Source: CBDFKJ01 sp965248805
GTDB taxonomy: Bacteria > Pseudomonadota > Alphaproteobacteria > UBA6615
Reading direction: 5' to 3'
Assembly (NCBI GenBank): GCA_965248805.1
Contig: CBDFKJ010000006.1
Location: 62,001-126,000, forward strand
DNA length: 64,000 bases
Below are positions 26,233 to 37,220 of this stretch, piece after piece. How positions within the stretch are numbered: position 1 is the first letter of the stretch; every line of letters begins with the position of its first letter. The notes below the pieces were generated by a model. The model worked only from the letters and a program-made list of their open reading frames with translations. It was not told the DNA's origin and ran no database searches. The position numbers were made by a program, and so were the translations under genes.

Positions 26233-27594
26233 CTATTCGCCGGCGGCGGGAAGCAAAACGCCCGTGGTCGCGCTCTCGGCCCTGAGCACGGCGCGGGCGG
26301 CCTCGTTCACTTGGTCGACCGTGACCGCGCGGATGCGGTCCGGCCATTCCTCGACGTCGGTCGGGCTTTGACCGGTCGCCAGCGCGACGCCGAAAATGCG
26401 CGCCATGGTCTGGGTGCTGTCCAGGGCATAGATCGCGGCGTCCACCAGTCGCTGCTTTGCACGCTCCACTTCGGTCTCGGTGACGCCCTCATCGAGCAGG
26501 GCGCGGATCGCGGCATCCATGGCCGCCTCGCTGTCGGCGAGGGCTATGTCCTGGCTAGGCGAGAACCACACGCCGAAGGTCGCCAGGTCGAACGCGTCGG
26601 GCGAGTACCAGGCGCCGGCGCCGGCCGCGACCTTGGCGTCGACGACCAAGGAGCGGTACAGGCGGCTGGTGCTGCCGCCACCAAACAATTCGGAAAGCAC
26701 CTCCAAGGCATGCGCGTATTCGCTGTCCCCGGCGACATAGCTCGGCGCAATGTAGCGACGGTTCCAGGCCGGCTGGCGCACGCTCGGATCGCGCATCTCC
26801 ACCCGGCGCGCCGCACGATGTTCCGGCTCCGTCGGGCGGTTTCGCTGCGCCACCTCGCGGCGCGGCAGCGATCCGTAGGTCTGTTCGGCCAGCGCGAGCA
26901 CGGCCTCGGCGTCCACGTCGCCGGCGATGACGACAACCGCGTTATTGGGCGCGTACCACTTGTTGTAGAAGTCGACGGCGTCGGCCGTGGTGAGCTGTCT
27001 GATCTCGTGCTCAAAGCCGATGATGGGGATGCGGTAGGGATGGTTGACCCATGTGGCGCCCTGCACCTGCTCGCCCAATATGCCGGCAGGCTCGTTATCG
27101 ACGCGCTGCCGACGCTCCTCCAGCACCACCTGCAGTTCGGGCAGAACGTTCTCGTCTTGCAGTTCCAGATTAACCATGCGATCGGCTTCCAGGTCCATCA
27201 TCAGCGGCAGCCGGTCAGCGGCGAACTTTTGCCAGTAGCCGGTGAAGTCCTGGGTCGTAAACGCGTTTTCACGGCCGCCGTTTTCGGCAATGATCCGCGA
27301 ATACTCGCCGGGCGCGCGCGTCTTTGTGCCCTTGAACATCAAATGCTCCAGGAAGTGCGCGAGCCCCGACTTGCCGGGTTCCTCATCGGCGGCGCCGACC
27401 TTGTAGTAGGCCATCTGCACCGCGATCGGGGCGCGATGGTTCTCTACCACGATCAGCTCTAGTCCGTTGTCCAGGGTGTAGACAGCGGGATTGAAGGACT
27501 GTGCAGCGGCGGGTGCCAACCACAGCAGGGCCGTGGCCGCGACGAGGCCGGCTAGACCGATCGCGCGAGGATTGGAGACAGTTGGTAGGGGCAT
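26233..27594 (-). CDS. M16-family zinc metallopeptidase, catalytic subunit
   Basis: A 453-residue secreted insulinase-family peptidase. The signal peptide ends at PAAAQS, and the inverted zinc motif is HFLEHLMF (HXXEH) with the downstream Glu region ENAFTTQDFTGYWQKF. Family members degrade peptides in the periplasm. ATG 27594 is chosen because GAGAGG precedes it; an in-frame ATG at 27606 adds four residues. Together with the next gene it forms a conserved alphaproteobacterial pair downstream of lspA. Confidence 0.92.
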   Translation of the reverse strand: MPLPTVSNPRAIGLAGLVAATALLWLAPAAAQSFNPAVYTLDNGLELIVVENHRAPIAVQMAYYKVGAADEEPGKSGLAHFLEHLMFKGTKTRAPGEYSRIIAENGGRENAFTTQDFTGYWQKFAADRLPLMMDLEADRMVNLELQDENVLPELQVVLEERRQRVDNEPAGILGEQVQGATWVNHPYRIPIIGFEHEIRQLTTADAVDFYNKWYAPNNAVVVIAGDVDAEAVLALAEQTYGSLPRREVAQRNRPTEPEHRAARRVEMRDPSVRQPAWNRRYIAPSYVAGDSEYAHALEVLSELFGGGSTSRLYRSLVVDAKVAAGAGAWYSPDAFDLATFGVWFSPSQDIALADSEAAMDAAIRALLDEGVTETEVERAKQRLVDAAIYALDSTQTMARIFGVALATGQSPTDVEEWPDRIRAVTVDQVNEAARAVLRAESATTGVLLPAAGE

Positions 27595-27717
27595 GGCGCC
27601 TCTCATTGCACCGAAGGATGGGATGAATGGGATATAGACGCCGGCGACCGGCTCACAAGTGTCGCGGTCGTCACGAAACGGCGATGGCGTGCTGCCGCCG
27701 GCGGCCCGGCAGGAAGA

Positions 27718-28335
27718 TCAGAATATCCCTTCAAGCGGCGCGCGGCGAACGTGCTCGATGGTCGGTGTGTCGCCGGTGGTCGCCGGCACGCCCAATGCCT
27801 GGTTTTCACGCAGTCGCTGCGCCTCGGCGTTGGCGTCGACAACGGCGCCCGGAGCCGGCGCGTCCCGCCAGTTCAGCAAACGGTCGAGGAACGTCTCGTC
27901 AGCCGCTGCGATTACGGCACTTTCCCTGTCGACTATGGTGCGGATATCGGGGTCGGCGTCTTCGGTGCCGGCACGCGCCAGGATGCTGAACTCGCCGGGG
28001 CTTTGGCCCGGACCGAGCTGTGCATCGGCGGCGATCCCCGGCCCGCCGGCCGCGTTGGCGCCAGCGGCCGGCTCGATGCCGAACACGGCCTGCCGCGCCT
28101 CGTCGACCACGACCTGCTCTTGGCCCCGCTCGGCACCCGGGTTCGGCGGGCGCAGGCGGTAATCCGGTGGCAGACTCAGGGGCGCTCGGGCGACGACCAC
28201 GAACTCGTCGGGCGGTGCCTTATTCAAGCCGAACGTTTGCCGTGAGCCTTGGCAGCCGCCGACCAGCACGCCGACCACCACCAGCGCAGTGACCGCCGCG
28301 ACGCCACGAGTGGAACCATGCTTGAGCACGGACAT
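27718..28335 (-). CDS. DUF3035 lipoprotein, possible BamF
   Basis: A 205-residue lipoprotein with lipobox VGGC (Cys at about 28), followed by FGLNKAPPDEFVVVARAPLSLPPDYRLRPPNPG, the conserved DUF3035 opening. In alphaproteobacteria this family sits between lspA and M16 peptidase genes, and some members are annotated as the outer-membrane assembly subunit BamF; that assignment rests on family knowledge, not on anything visible here. Its ATG overlaps the lspA stop (TAATG), indicating translational coupling. Confidence 0.85.
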   Translation of the reverse strand: MSVLKHGSTRGVAAVTALVVVGVLVGGCQGSRQTFGLNKAPPDEFVVVARAPLSLPPDYRLRPPNPGAERGQEQVVVDEARQAVFGIEPAAGANAAGGPGIAADAQLGPGQSPGEFSILARAGTEDADPDIRTIVDRESAVIAAADETFLDRLLNWRDAPAPGAVVDANAEAQRLRENQALGVPATTGDTPTIEHVRRAPLEGIF

Positions 28336-28805
28336 TACTGTACCACTTCCCTTGGCCGGAACAAGCCATCAACCAGCAGCCCGCCGACACCGACGACGAT
28401 GGCGGTGTCGGCGACGTTGAAGGCCGGCCAATGGTAGCCCATCAAGTGAAAATCGAGGAAATCGACCACCGCGCCGAAGCGCAGGCGGTCGATCGAATTG
28501 CCGATCGCACCGCCGATGACGAGGCCGATGGCGCTGACGGGCCAAACAGAGTCCAACTGGCGCAACCAGACCAACAGGCCAACGACGATCGCCACCGCCA
28601 GCGCGATCAGTAGCCACGGCCCGAGGGCGGATTCCTGATTGAACATGCCGAAGCTGATGCCCCGGTTCCATACCAGCACCAGGTTAAACACCGGCAGCAC
28701 CACGATGCCGAACGGGGGCTCCTCGAACGCCGCGAGCACCAGCCACTTGGTCAGCTGATCGAGCGCCACGACGGCGCCGGCGGCGATGTAGGCGGCGGTT
28801 CGCAC
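28335..28805 (-). CDS. lspA: Lipoprotein signal peptidase
   Basis: A 156-residue inner-membrane aspartyl peptidase (signal peptidase II) that cleaves lipoprotein signal peptides before the lipidated Cys. It has four membrane helices, the motif ALDQLTKW, the catalytic Asp segments NSIDRLRFGAVVDFLDF and FNVADTAIVVG, and NRGISFG. GTG 28805 begins one base after the ileS stop. The neighbouring DUF3035 lipoprotein would be a substrate. Confidence 0.95.
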   Translation of the reverse strand: MRTAAYIAAGAVVALDQLTKWLVLAAFEEPPFGIVVLPVFNLVLVWNRGISFGMFNQESALGPWLLIALAVAIVVGLLVWLRQLDSVWPVSAIGLVIGGAIGNSIDRLRFGAVVDFLDFHLMGYHWPAFNVADTAIVVGVGGLLVDGLFRPREVVQ

Positions 28806-28806
28806 G

Positions 28807-31626
28807 TCAGTCGGCGGCCGCCGGCGCCGACACCACATCGGCGCAGCGGCGGCAGAGATCGGCGGGAGTTTGTGCGCCGACTTCCGGTAGCACGCGCCAA
28901 CAGCGTTCGCACTTGGCCCCGTCGGCGAGTGTGGGGACCACGCCAATGCCGCTGACGTCGTCCAACGTGAAGGCATTCGCCGGCGGTGCGCCCTCGGTCA
29001 GCCTCGCGCCCGAGGTGATGCCGATCTCGGCAAGGTCGAGCCCTTCCATCGCTGCCACGCTGGCGGCGTCGGCATAAACCTGTGGCGCTGCTTGCAGGCT
29101 CGAGCCAATTCGTTTGTCCGACCGCTCGCGTTCGAGTGCGCCGGTGACCACGCGGCGCAGGCGGCGGACCGTTTCCCACTTCGCGGCCAGCTCGTCATTG
29201 CGCCAGTCGTCGGGCACGTTGGGAAACGTACGCAGGTGCACGCTGGTCTCGCCGCCGCGTGCAAGCCACGCCTCCTCGGCCGTGAAGCAAAGGATCGGCG
29301 CCAGCCAGGCCGTCAGGCAATCAAACAGGATGTCCAGCACGGTGCGGCACGCGCGGCGTCTGGCGTCGCCGGGCGTGGCGCAGTACAGGCTGTCCTTGCG
29401 CACATCGAAGTAGAACGCCGACAGATCCACGGCGCAGAATTGGTGCAAGGCCGTCCACAACGGGTGGAAGGTGTAGTCGTCCGCCGATTGGCGCACGAGG
29501 GCATCCATCTCCCAAACCCGGTGCAGCACCCAGCGCTCCAGTTCCGGCATGTCGCCTGCCGGCACGCGCTCGGCGGCCGTGAACCCGTTGAGGCTGCCCA
29601 GGAGATAGCGCAGCGTATTGCGAATGCGGCGATAGAGGTCGGATTGGTGCTTCAGGATCTCCGGTCCGATGCGCAGATCCTCAGCGTAGTCCGAGCCGAC
29701 GACCCACAGCCGCAGGATATCGGCGCCAAACTTGTCGACCACCTCTTGCGGCGCGGTGACATTGCCCAGGGACTTGGACATTTTGCGACCCTGCTCATCC
29801 ATGACGAAACCATGGGTGAGGACGGAATCATAGGGTGCCCGCCCGCGCGTGCCGCAGGATTCCAGCAACGAGGAATGGAACCATCCGCGGTGCTGATCGG
29901 TGCCCTCCAGATAGAGCGAGGCGGGCCAGCCGAGATCGCCGCGCGGCTCGAGGACGAAGGCGTGCGTGGAGCCGGACTCGAACCACACGTCGACGATGTC
30001 GGTGACCTGCTCGTACTCGGCCGGAACGTAAGTGTTGCCGAGGAACCGTTCGGGCGGCGCGGTGAACCACACATCGCTGCCTTCATCTTCGAAGGCGGTG
30101 GCGATGCGGTCGAGCACGGCCTGGTCGCGTAGCAGCTCGCCGCTGTCGTTGTTCACGAACACGGCGATCGGCACACCCCAGGCGCGTTGGCGCGAGATGC
30201 ACCAGTCGGGACGGCTGGCGATCATGGCGTGCAGCCGGTCCTGGCCCGAAGTGGGCACGAAGCGTGTCGCGGCGATCGCGTCCAGCGCCTTCGTGCGCAA
30301 CTCGCCCGCGTCCATGGAAATGAACCACTGCGCCGTGTTGCGGAAGATCAGCGGCGCCTTCGACCGCCAGGAATGCGGATAGCTGTGACGCAGCGTCGCT
30401 GTCGCCAACAGAGCCCCGGCCGCGGTCAACGCTTGCATAACCTTCGGATTGGCGTCGCCCGGCTTGCCGTCGTCGGTGAGCACGCGGGCGCCGGCGAACA
30501 GCGGCATGTGATCGTAGAAGCTGCCGTCCTCGTCGACCGTGGCCGGCACCTCCAGGTCGTTAGCGCGGCCCAGCGTGTAGTCGTCGGCGCCATGACCGGG
30601 CGCGATATGGACGAAGCCGGTGCCCTGTTCCAGCGTGACGAACGGCGCCGGCAGCACCGGGATGTCGTGATCATAACCCTGACCGCGAAGGGGGTGGGCG
30701 CACACGACATCGCTCAGCGCGGCATCGTGCAAGCGCTGCCAGCGCTCGATCGCGAACGCCTCGCGCGTGCGTTCGGCGAGCGCATCGGCTAGCACCAGCC
30801 GGTCACCGACGGAGACGGAGGCGCCGTCTTCCGCCGCCTCAACCTCGTACACGCCGTAGTCGAAGGAGGTGCCATAGGCGACAGCGCGGTTGCCGGGGAT
30901 GGTCCACGGCGTCGTCGTCCAGATAACGATCGCCGCCCCGTCCATATTGCCGCCGCCGCCGCGGATAACCCGGAAGCGGACGAAGATCGATGGCGAGCTG
31001 TGATCCTCGTACTCGACCTCGGCCTCGGCCAGGGCGGTGCGTTCGACCACCGACCACAGAACCGGTTTGGAGCCGCGACACAGGCCGCCGTTCATGGCGA
31101 AGGCACCGATTTCGCGCGCAATCTGGGCCTCGGCGGCGAAGGTCATGGTCGTGTACGGGCGCTTCCAATCGCCGATCACACCCAGGCGTTGGAATTCTTC
31201 GCTCTGCACGCCGATCCAGTGCTGGGCGAATTCCCGGCACTCTGCGCGGAAGTCGACGATCGCAACATCGTCCTTGTTCTTGCCCTCAGAGCGATACCGT
31301 TCCTCGACCTTCCACTCGATCGGCAGTCCGTGGCAGTCCCAGCCCGGCACGTAATTTGCATCCTTGCCAAGCATTTGCTGGGCGCGGTTGACTACATCCT
31401 TGAGGATCTTGTTGAGCGCGTGGCCGATATGCAGATGGCCGTTGGCGTAGGGCGGGCCGTCGTGGAGAATGAACTTCTCGCGTCCGGCGGAGGTCTCGCG
31501 CTGGCGCGCAAACAGATCGATGTCGTGCCAATGCGCGAGCAGTTCCGGTTCCTTCTGCGGCAGCTTGCCGCGCATCGGAAACTCGGTCTTCGGCAGAAAG
31601 ACGGTGTGTTTGTAGTCGACGGTCAT
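28807..31626 (-). CDS. ileS: Isoleucyl-tRNA synthetase
   Basis: A 939-residue class Ia aminoacyl-tRNA synthetase charging tRNA-Ile. Visible features are PPYANGHLHIGHALNKILKD (HIGH), the editing domain region (VIWTTTPWTIPGNRAV), WFESGSTHAF, GRKMSKSLGN (KMSKS), the anticodon-binding helical domain and a C-terminal zinc finger (KCERCWR and LCRRCADVV). The length fits the bacterial enzyme with zinc finger. It is the first gene of the run through lspA, DUF3035, the M16 pair, pgi and mutL. Confidence 0.97.
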   Translation of the reverse strand: MTVDYKHTVFLPKTEFPMRGKLPQKEPELLAHWHDIDLFARQRETSAGREKFILHDGPPYANGHLHIGHALNKILKDVVNRAQQMLGKDANYVPGWDCHGLPIEWKVEERYRSEGKNKDDVAIVDFRAECREFAQHWIGVQSEEFQRLGVIGDWKRPYTTMTFAAEAQIAREIGAFAMNGGLCRGSKPVLWSVVERTALAEAEVEYEDHSSPSIFVRFRVIRGGGGNMDGAAIVIWTTTPWTIPGNRAVAYGTSFDYGVYEVEAAEDGASVSVGDRLVLADALAERTREAFAIERWQRLHDAALSDVVCAHPLRGQGYDHDIPVLPAPFVTLEQGTGFVHIAPGHGADDYTLGRANDLEVPATVDEDGSFYDHMPLFAGARVLTDDGKPGDANPKVMQALTAAGALLATATLRHSYPHSWRSKAPLIFRNTAQWFISMDAGELRTKALDAIAATRFVPTSGQDRLHAMIASRPDWCISRQRAWGVPIAVFVNNDSGELLRDQAVLDRIATAFEDEGSDVWFTAPPERFLGNTYVPAEYEQVTDIVDVWFESGSTHAFVLEPRGDLGWPASLYLEGTDQHRGWFHSSLLESCGTRGRAPYDSVLTHGFVMDEQGRKMSKSLGNVTAPQEVVDKFGADILRLWVVGSDYAEDLRIGPEILKHQSDLYRRIRNTLRYLLGSLNGFTAAERVPAGDMPELERWVLHRVWEMDALVRQSADDYTFHPLWTALHQFCAVDLSAFYFDVRKDSLYCATPGDARRRACRTVLDILFDCLTAWLAPILCFTAEEAWLARGGETSVHLRTFPNVPDDWRNDELAAKWETVRRLRRVVTGALERERSDKRIGSSLQAAPQVYADAASVAAMEGLDLAEIGITSGARLTEGAPPANAFTLDDVSGIGVVPTLADGAKCERCWRVLPEVGAQTPADLCRRCADVVSAPAAAD

Positions 31627-31734
31627 GGTCGCGGTCTCATGCCATGCGGCCGTTCGGTCGGCGGCAAACTGCTAGGCTGGTGCAGGCTCGCTACGCATGG
31701 ATTGGCTGAGTTTGGCCTTGGCGGTAAACGACAT

Positions 31735-31758
31735 CCCGGCTCTCATCCGAGAGCCGGG
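31735..31758 (-). terminator. Hairpin between ribF and ileS
   Basis: A perfect 10-bp stem (CCCGGCTCTC at 31735-31744, GAGAGCCGGG at 31749-31758) with a 4-nt loop lies beyond the ribF stop. The following minus-strand bases (ATGTCGTTT) give only a weak T-tract. It probably ends ribF transcription, leaving about 110 bp for an ileS promoter. Confidence 0.6.
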
Positions 31759-31864
31759 TCGATATTTCGTTGCGCCCACAGGGAAAGCGTGGCCACAGCC
31801 ATGACGTTCATGGCCGGCGACCATAGGCGCGCCGCCGCAGCCGGTCAAGCGGCCGGCAGCCGCG

Positions 31865-32857
31865 CTAGGGTTCGGAATTTGCGTCGGTTTCGCCGGTCAC
31901 TTCGCCGGCATTTAGCGCCCGCGCCTGCAGGACTTGGCGCGCTTGGCGGCAGTCGGCCGCGATCTGCGCCTTGAGCGCTGCCAGATCGTCGAAATCGCGG
32001 TCTGGCCGCAGGAAGTCGATGAACGCCGCGCGCACGTGGCGGCCGTACAGGTCGCCCTCGAAGTCGAAGATGTGCACCTCCAACAAGGCATGGTCGCCGC
32101 CGACCGCGGGCCGCCGGCCGAAGTAGGCCACGGCGTCGCGCCAGACGGTGGCCACGTCGAACAGGATACCGGCGCGCACGGCATAGATGCCGTGTTTCGG
32201 ATGCAAGTGCTCACCGGGATTCATATTGGCGGTTGGAAATCCGAAGGCGCGGCCGCGCTTCTCGCCCGGCTCGACGCGACCCTCCATCTCCCATAGATGG
32301 CCAAGCAGAGCGGCGGCGCGTGCCGGCTGGCCCTCCTTCAGGTATGAGCGGATCAGCGACGAGGCGTAGATTTCCGCCTCCGAATCGCGCACCGGCTGAA
32401 CCACCGTGACGTCGAAGCCATGCTGTTCGCCCATTTGGTCCAGCAGCTTGGCGTCGCCCTGGCGCTTGTGGCCGAAGCAGAAATCGTAACCGACGACCAC
32501 CTCGCTGGCGCCGATGCCGTCTACCAGTACCCGTTTTACGAATTGGTTGGCCGGAATGAGCGCGAAGTCGGCGTCGAAATGAAGTGTGATCAGCACATCG
32601 ACGCCGAGGGCCTCGAGGTGCTGTGCCTTGGCACGAAAGGGGGTCAGCCGGAACGGCTCGTCGTCGGGGCGGAACACGGCCCGCGGGTGCGGCTCGAAGG
32701 TGACGACGGCGAGCGGCACGCCGCGCCGCTTGGCTTCGCTGCGCGCGGCGCCGAGCACCGCTTGATGACCGCGATGAACCCCATCGAAATTGCCCAACGC
32801 GACCACGGCCTTGCGCGCCGATGCCGGCAAGTCCTCCGCGTGTCGAAATACGTGCAT
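31865..32857 (-). CDS. ribF: Bifunctional riboflavin kinase / FAD synthetase
   Basis: About 330 residues. The N-terminal FAD synthetase half has the nucleotidyltransferase signature ALGNFDGVHRGHQAVL and VTFEPHPRAVF. The C-terminal riboflavin kinase half has GRAFGFPTANM, HPKHGIYAVRAG and LEVHIFDFEGDLYG. It converts riboflavin to FMN and FAD. ATG 32857 (MHVFRH) is the family-like start; an in-frame ATG three codons upstream is possible. Located upstream of ileS, as in many bacteria. Confidence 0.95.
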   Translation of the reverse strand: MHVFRHAEDLPASARKAVVALGNFDGVHRGHQAVLGAARSEAKRRGVPLAVVTFEPHPRAVFRPDDEPFRLTPFRAKAQHLEALGVDVLITLHFDADFALIPANQFVKRVLVDGIGASEVVVGYDFCFGHKRQGDAKLLDQMGEQHGFDVTVVQPVRDSEAEIYASSLIRSYLKEGQPARAAALLGHLWEMEGRVEPGEKRGRAFGFPTANMNPGEHLHPKHGIYAVRAGILFDVATVWRDAVAYFGRRPAVGGDHALLEVHIFDFEGDLYGRHVRAAFIDFLRPDRDFDDLAALKAQIAADCRQARQVLQARALNAGEVTGETDANSEP

Positions 32858-32990
32858 GGACGGCATGTACCCGCCCGCCGAAGCGGAGGCAAGCCGACCC
32901 GGCCGGCGCGAGGTCATACCGCGCGATCGTCGTCTCGGCCCGGCAGGCCATGCTAGTTTCGACCGAGTTGCTGCTGCGAGGGACGGGCAT

Positions 32991-33395
32991 ATGGAGTTTC
33001 ACAAGGGTCGATTGATCGACCACGTGCATATGCGGGTGCGCGACTTGCCGGCGAGTGAGCGCTTCTATCGTGCGGTGCTCGCCGCGGTAGGCGTTCCGTG
33101 GGGCGGTAGCGGGGCCGGCTTTTTCTGGGTTGACGAGCTGTTCGTGAGCGAAGGGGAGGCGCCGACCAGCGTCATCCACCTGGCATTCCAGACCAACGAC
33201 CGGGAAACCGTGCACCGGTTCCACGAGGCGGGCTTGGCTGCCGGTGGCCGCGACAACGGCGCACCTGGCGACCGCCCCTATCATCCCGGTTACTACGCAG
33301 CCTATATCCTCGATCCAGACGGCAACAACATCGAGGCCGTCTTTCATGGCCCTGCCCAGCGGTCGGTCGCCTCGGTGGTCCTGACGCCCGGCTGA
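32991..33395 (+). CDS. VOC-superfamily (glyoxalase-like) protein
   Basis: A 134-residue vicinal-oxygen-chelate protein with paired beta-alpha-beta-beta-beta modules: DHVHMRVRDLPASERFYRAVL at the start and YYAAYILDPDGNNIEAVFHG at the end. Potential metal ligands are His in DHVHM and HLAFQ and Glu in NIEAV. The reaction is unknown. ATG 32991 is preceded by GAGGGACGGGCAT. Its stop at 33393-33395 is followed directly by the FecR remnant, so a deletion endpoint may lie at this stop. Confidence 0.85.
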   Translation: MEFHKGRLIDHVHMRVRDLPASERFYRAVLAAVGVPWGGSGAGFFWVDELFVSEGEAPTSVIHLAFQTNDRETVHRFHEAGLAAGGRDNGAPGDRPYHPGYYAAYILDPDGNNIEAVFHGPAQRSVASVVLTPG

Positions 33396-34254
33396 TGCGG
33401 TCGAAGGCAGTGAGCGGGCCGCGCGGCCGCTGCAGCAAGGCGACTCGGTCACCAACGGCGAGACCATCGCCACCGCGCCGAATGCCCGCATCACGCTGGT
33501 GCGTGGCGAGGACGTCATCGTCGTCTACGGCGACAGCGCCATCGCTCTGCCGCGCGAGGACCGGGGCATCACGCGCATCTTGCAGCGCTTCGGCCGGTCC
33601 TTGTTCCAGGTCGGCAAGCGCAGCAGCGGTGCCTTCCAAGTCGAGACGCCGCTTCTGATCACCGGCGTCAAGGGGACCGAGTTCGCCGTTACCGTGAGCG
33701 GGGATGGCGGCAGCGTGACGGTGCTGGAAGGCATCGTCGAAACGCGTGTCGCGCGCTCGTCCGCCGTCGTGTTGCTCGAAGCCGGCGAAAGCGTCGATGT
33801 GGCTTCGCCGATCCAGCCGTCGCTCAGCCCGCACGCAACTCCTGTCGAAACGAGGACTCTTTGGCAGAGCCGCAGTGACCAGATCCCGGCCGCCAACACG
33901 CCCGACCGGCCGGCAGCCGTACCGACGGTACGCGGCCGGCCAATTGGGGGCAAGCAAGATGATCGGACGCTGCCCGGCACGGCGCCGGTCGAGCCGGTGA
34001 AAATCGAGCGCGCGGCGCCCGCCAAGGACGACGGCGGCAACGATCCGGCCGAGGAGATTGGCGCAGTCGCGACCGAAGCGCCACCACCGGTCACCGAGGC
34101 CGACGAGCCGCCCCAGCGCGTTGCGGTGACGGCCGCCGACGCCGAGCCCGCGAAGGCTGATCTGTTCGCTCCGGTCGATGACGCGGTCAAGGCGGACGAG
34201 ACGCTGGCACGGGATACGCGAAGCGTTAACCAGATCGAAAAGGAAGGGTTCTAA
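33396..34254 (+). pseudogene. FecR-domain protein without its start
   Basis: From the VOC stop onward one frame reads AARPLQQGDSVTNGETIATA, ARITLV and VETPLLITGVKGTEFAVTV, a FecR domain, then a Pro/Ala-rich C-terminal tail to TAA at 34252-34254. No start codon, signal peptide or ribosome site precedes the domain; the first usable start is GTG 33499, inside it. The N-terminus was probably lost by a deletion ending at the VOC gene. The next gene is a CHASE2 kinase, and FecR/CHASE2 neighbours are a known pairing. Alternative: translation from GTG 33499 of a shortened product. Confidence 0.65.
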
Positions 34255-36131
34255 GCCAAACGCGTCCCGTCGACGTATGGGTTAGGCGATGCCCTTCAGC
34301 CGCTTCCTGTCCCGGCGCCCGCCTCTGGCCAAGCTGCGCAGAGCTCTCGAACACCGGCGATCGGCGCTGATCATCTTTGCGGCCGTGACGGCTTGTCAGG
34401 TCGTCGGCGGGTTCGAATTTGTCGAGCGCGAGCTGACCGTGCTGCGCTTTGCCGCGACTCCCCGCACGGCCAGCCGCGACATCGTATTGGTGGAGATTGA
34501 TTCGCGCAGCCTGACTAGCCTTGGCGTGTGGCCGTGGCCGCGCACGCATCACGCCGAGGTCGTCCGGCGGCTCGTTGCCGCCTCCGCGCAACGCATCGCC
34601 TTCGACGTCGACTTCAGCGCCACGTCAACGGCGGCTGCCGATGCGCGTTTCGAGCAGGCGCTCGCGCGCTCTGGCGGGCGCGTCATCCTGCCGGTTTTCC
34701 GGCGCCCCGATCAGGGTGCGGATGCCGGTGGTCTGGCTTCGCCGTTGCCGCGGTTCGCCGACCACGTGCAGCTGGCACACATCAATGTGGCTCCCGATGC
34801 CGACGGACGGGTGCGGCGTATCACCCCGGTGGCGCGTGGCGCCGACAGTCTCCCCTCACTCGCGCTGCTGCTTGCCGAGCCGCCGCCGGCGAGCACCCGT
34901 GAGGGCTACATAGACTTCGGCATTCGCCCGAATACGGTCCCGCGCCTGAGTTTTGTCGACGTCTTGCACGGCGAATTCGACCCCGCGCAAGTCGCCGGCC
35001 GCCGCGTCCTGATCGGCGCGACGGCGCTCGAGCTCGGCGACCGGCACGCGGTGCCGCGGTGGCAAATCATGCCCGGCGCCATGGTCCAGATACTCGCGGC
35101 CGAAACGCTCGGTCGGGGCGGCATGCTGAAACGCGCCGGTCCGGCGACGACGTTGATCCTGAGCCTGCTAATGGCCTTAACCATCGGGGCGCATTTTGCC
35201 GGTAGCCGTTGGCGGCTCAATCTGGCGCTTGCCGGCGGTGCCGCCGCCGGCGCCCTGGGTGCCTCCTTCGTCTCGCAGGCGCTGGCCGGCATCATCGTCG
35301 ACTCCGCCGCGGTGTGCGTTGCGCTGGTCCTGACATTCGGCATCGGCCTGACGGCACGGATCGACCAGCAGGCCAAGCGCATCGTGCTGGAAAGCGCCGC
35401 CGCGCTGCACTGTCGCGCCCTTTTCCACCGGGTCGTCGACAGCAGCGCCGATGCGATCTTTATCCTCACGCCCGAGGGCCGGATTGAGTCCTGCAACCCG
35501 GCGGCCGAGCTCATCTTCGGCCGTTCGAGCGGGTGGATGCGTGGTCAGTCCCTGGCCGATTTGCTGGCGCTCGATGTCGATGGCGAGAGCGCGCGATTTG
35601 CCCGCCTGCTGCGGTTGAAAAATCCGGCCGCGGTGGCCGGCGAGCCCTGGGAGCTGGTCGGGCGGCGGCGTGGCGGCGAAACCGTCCCGATCGAGGTATC
35701 GGTGTCGACCGTGGCGCGGCAACGCCGGGCCGGATCGTCGCCTGTCCTGGTGTGCACGTGCCGCGATGTGAGCGAGCGCCGCCGCGCCGAAGAGGCGCGC
35801 CGCGTGGCCATGGAGACGGCGCTCGCCGCCGAGCGCGCCAAGTCGAACTTCCTGGCCAACGCCAGCCACGAATGGCGTACGCCGCTTAACCACATCATCG
35901 GCTTCACCGAGTTGCTGCAATCGGGGATGTGCGGCACGTTGACCGACAAGCAGCGGGAATACGCCGGCCATATTGAGGGCTCGGGCCGCCACCTGCTCAC
36001 CATGATCCAAGACGTGCTGGACTTGTCGGCAATCGAGGGCGAATTCGACGATGATGGCGACATCATCGATTTGGCCGGGCTCGTCGAGGCGTGCGCGGGG
36101 GCCTTACACACAAAAGCTGCTACGAAGGCCC

Positions 36132-37220
36132 TAGTGGATTGATTCCAAAGTTTGGAACCCTCGGTTTCGGGCTGCGATGATGTCGTCGGGGTCGGCTTTC
36201 CATATGAATGGCTGTGGGTTGGCCGCATTGTATTCGCGGACGAAGCGGTTGATTGCGGCCTGGAGATCGACGACGGAATGGAAGACGCCGTGCTTGAGCC
36301 GCCGCCGGGTGAGTTTTGCGAAGAAGCCCTCGACGGCATTGAGTCACGAGCAGGAGGTCGGTGTGAAGTGGAAAGTCCAGCGCGGATGGCGGGCGAGCCA
36401 GGCGCGGACCTTGTCCTTGTTGTGCGCCGCGTAGTTGTCGACGATCGCGTGGATGGCCTTGTCCGCCGGCACCGTGCGCTCGATGCGGTTGAGGAAGCGG
36501 ATGAACTCCTGATGGCGGTGGCGCTGCATGTTCTGGCCGATCACCGTTCCGTCCAGAACGTTGAGCGCCGCAAACAGCGTGGTCGTGCCGTGCCGTTTGT
36601 AGTCATGGGTCATGGTGCCGGCGCGTCCCTTCTTCATCGGCAGACCGGCGGTCGAGCGCCTGGATCTGTGACTTCTCATCGATCGACAACACCACCGCAT
36701 GGGCCGGCGGGTCGACATACAGGCCGACGATATCGGTGAGTTTCTCGGCGAAGGCAGGGTCGGTCGACAGCTTGAAGTTGCGCCAGCGGTGCGGACTGAG
36801 ACCGTGAGCCTTCCAGATCGCCTGCACCGTCGAGGCGGCAATACCGGCCGCCCTGGCCATCGCGCGCAACGTCCAGTGGGTCGCCTCAAACGGCGGCGGT
36901 TGCTGCGTCAGGCGCACGATCTCGGCGACACGATCGAGCGGGACCGGCGCCTTGCCGGGCGGACGGGACTTGTCGCGAAGCAGGCCGCCGACACCCTCGT
37001 GCATGAACCGCTCTTGCCAGCGCCACACGCAGGTCTTGGACTTGCCGGTCTCGGTCATGATCGCCGAGGTGCCCAGACCCTCGCCGCTGAGAAGGACAAT
37101 ATGTGCCCGCCAGACGTGTCTCTGCGGGCTCTTGGGATCCGCGACGACCGCGCGCAATCGCTGACGGTCGCCGGCGGATAGGGTGAAGGAGACTCCACTG
37201 CGCATGCGCCAGATTCGCAT
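36132..37220 (-). pseudogene. IS630 transposase with 7-bp duplication and nonsense mutation
   Basis: Reads like the intact transposase from 37220 down to about 36610, where CCATGAC is duplicated and shifts the frame after EEGTRRHHD. In the restored frame a TGG to TGA change at 36343-36345 turns the Trp of the SCSWLNAVEG motif into a stop. Two independent lesions make this copy clearly non-functional. Confidence 0.88.
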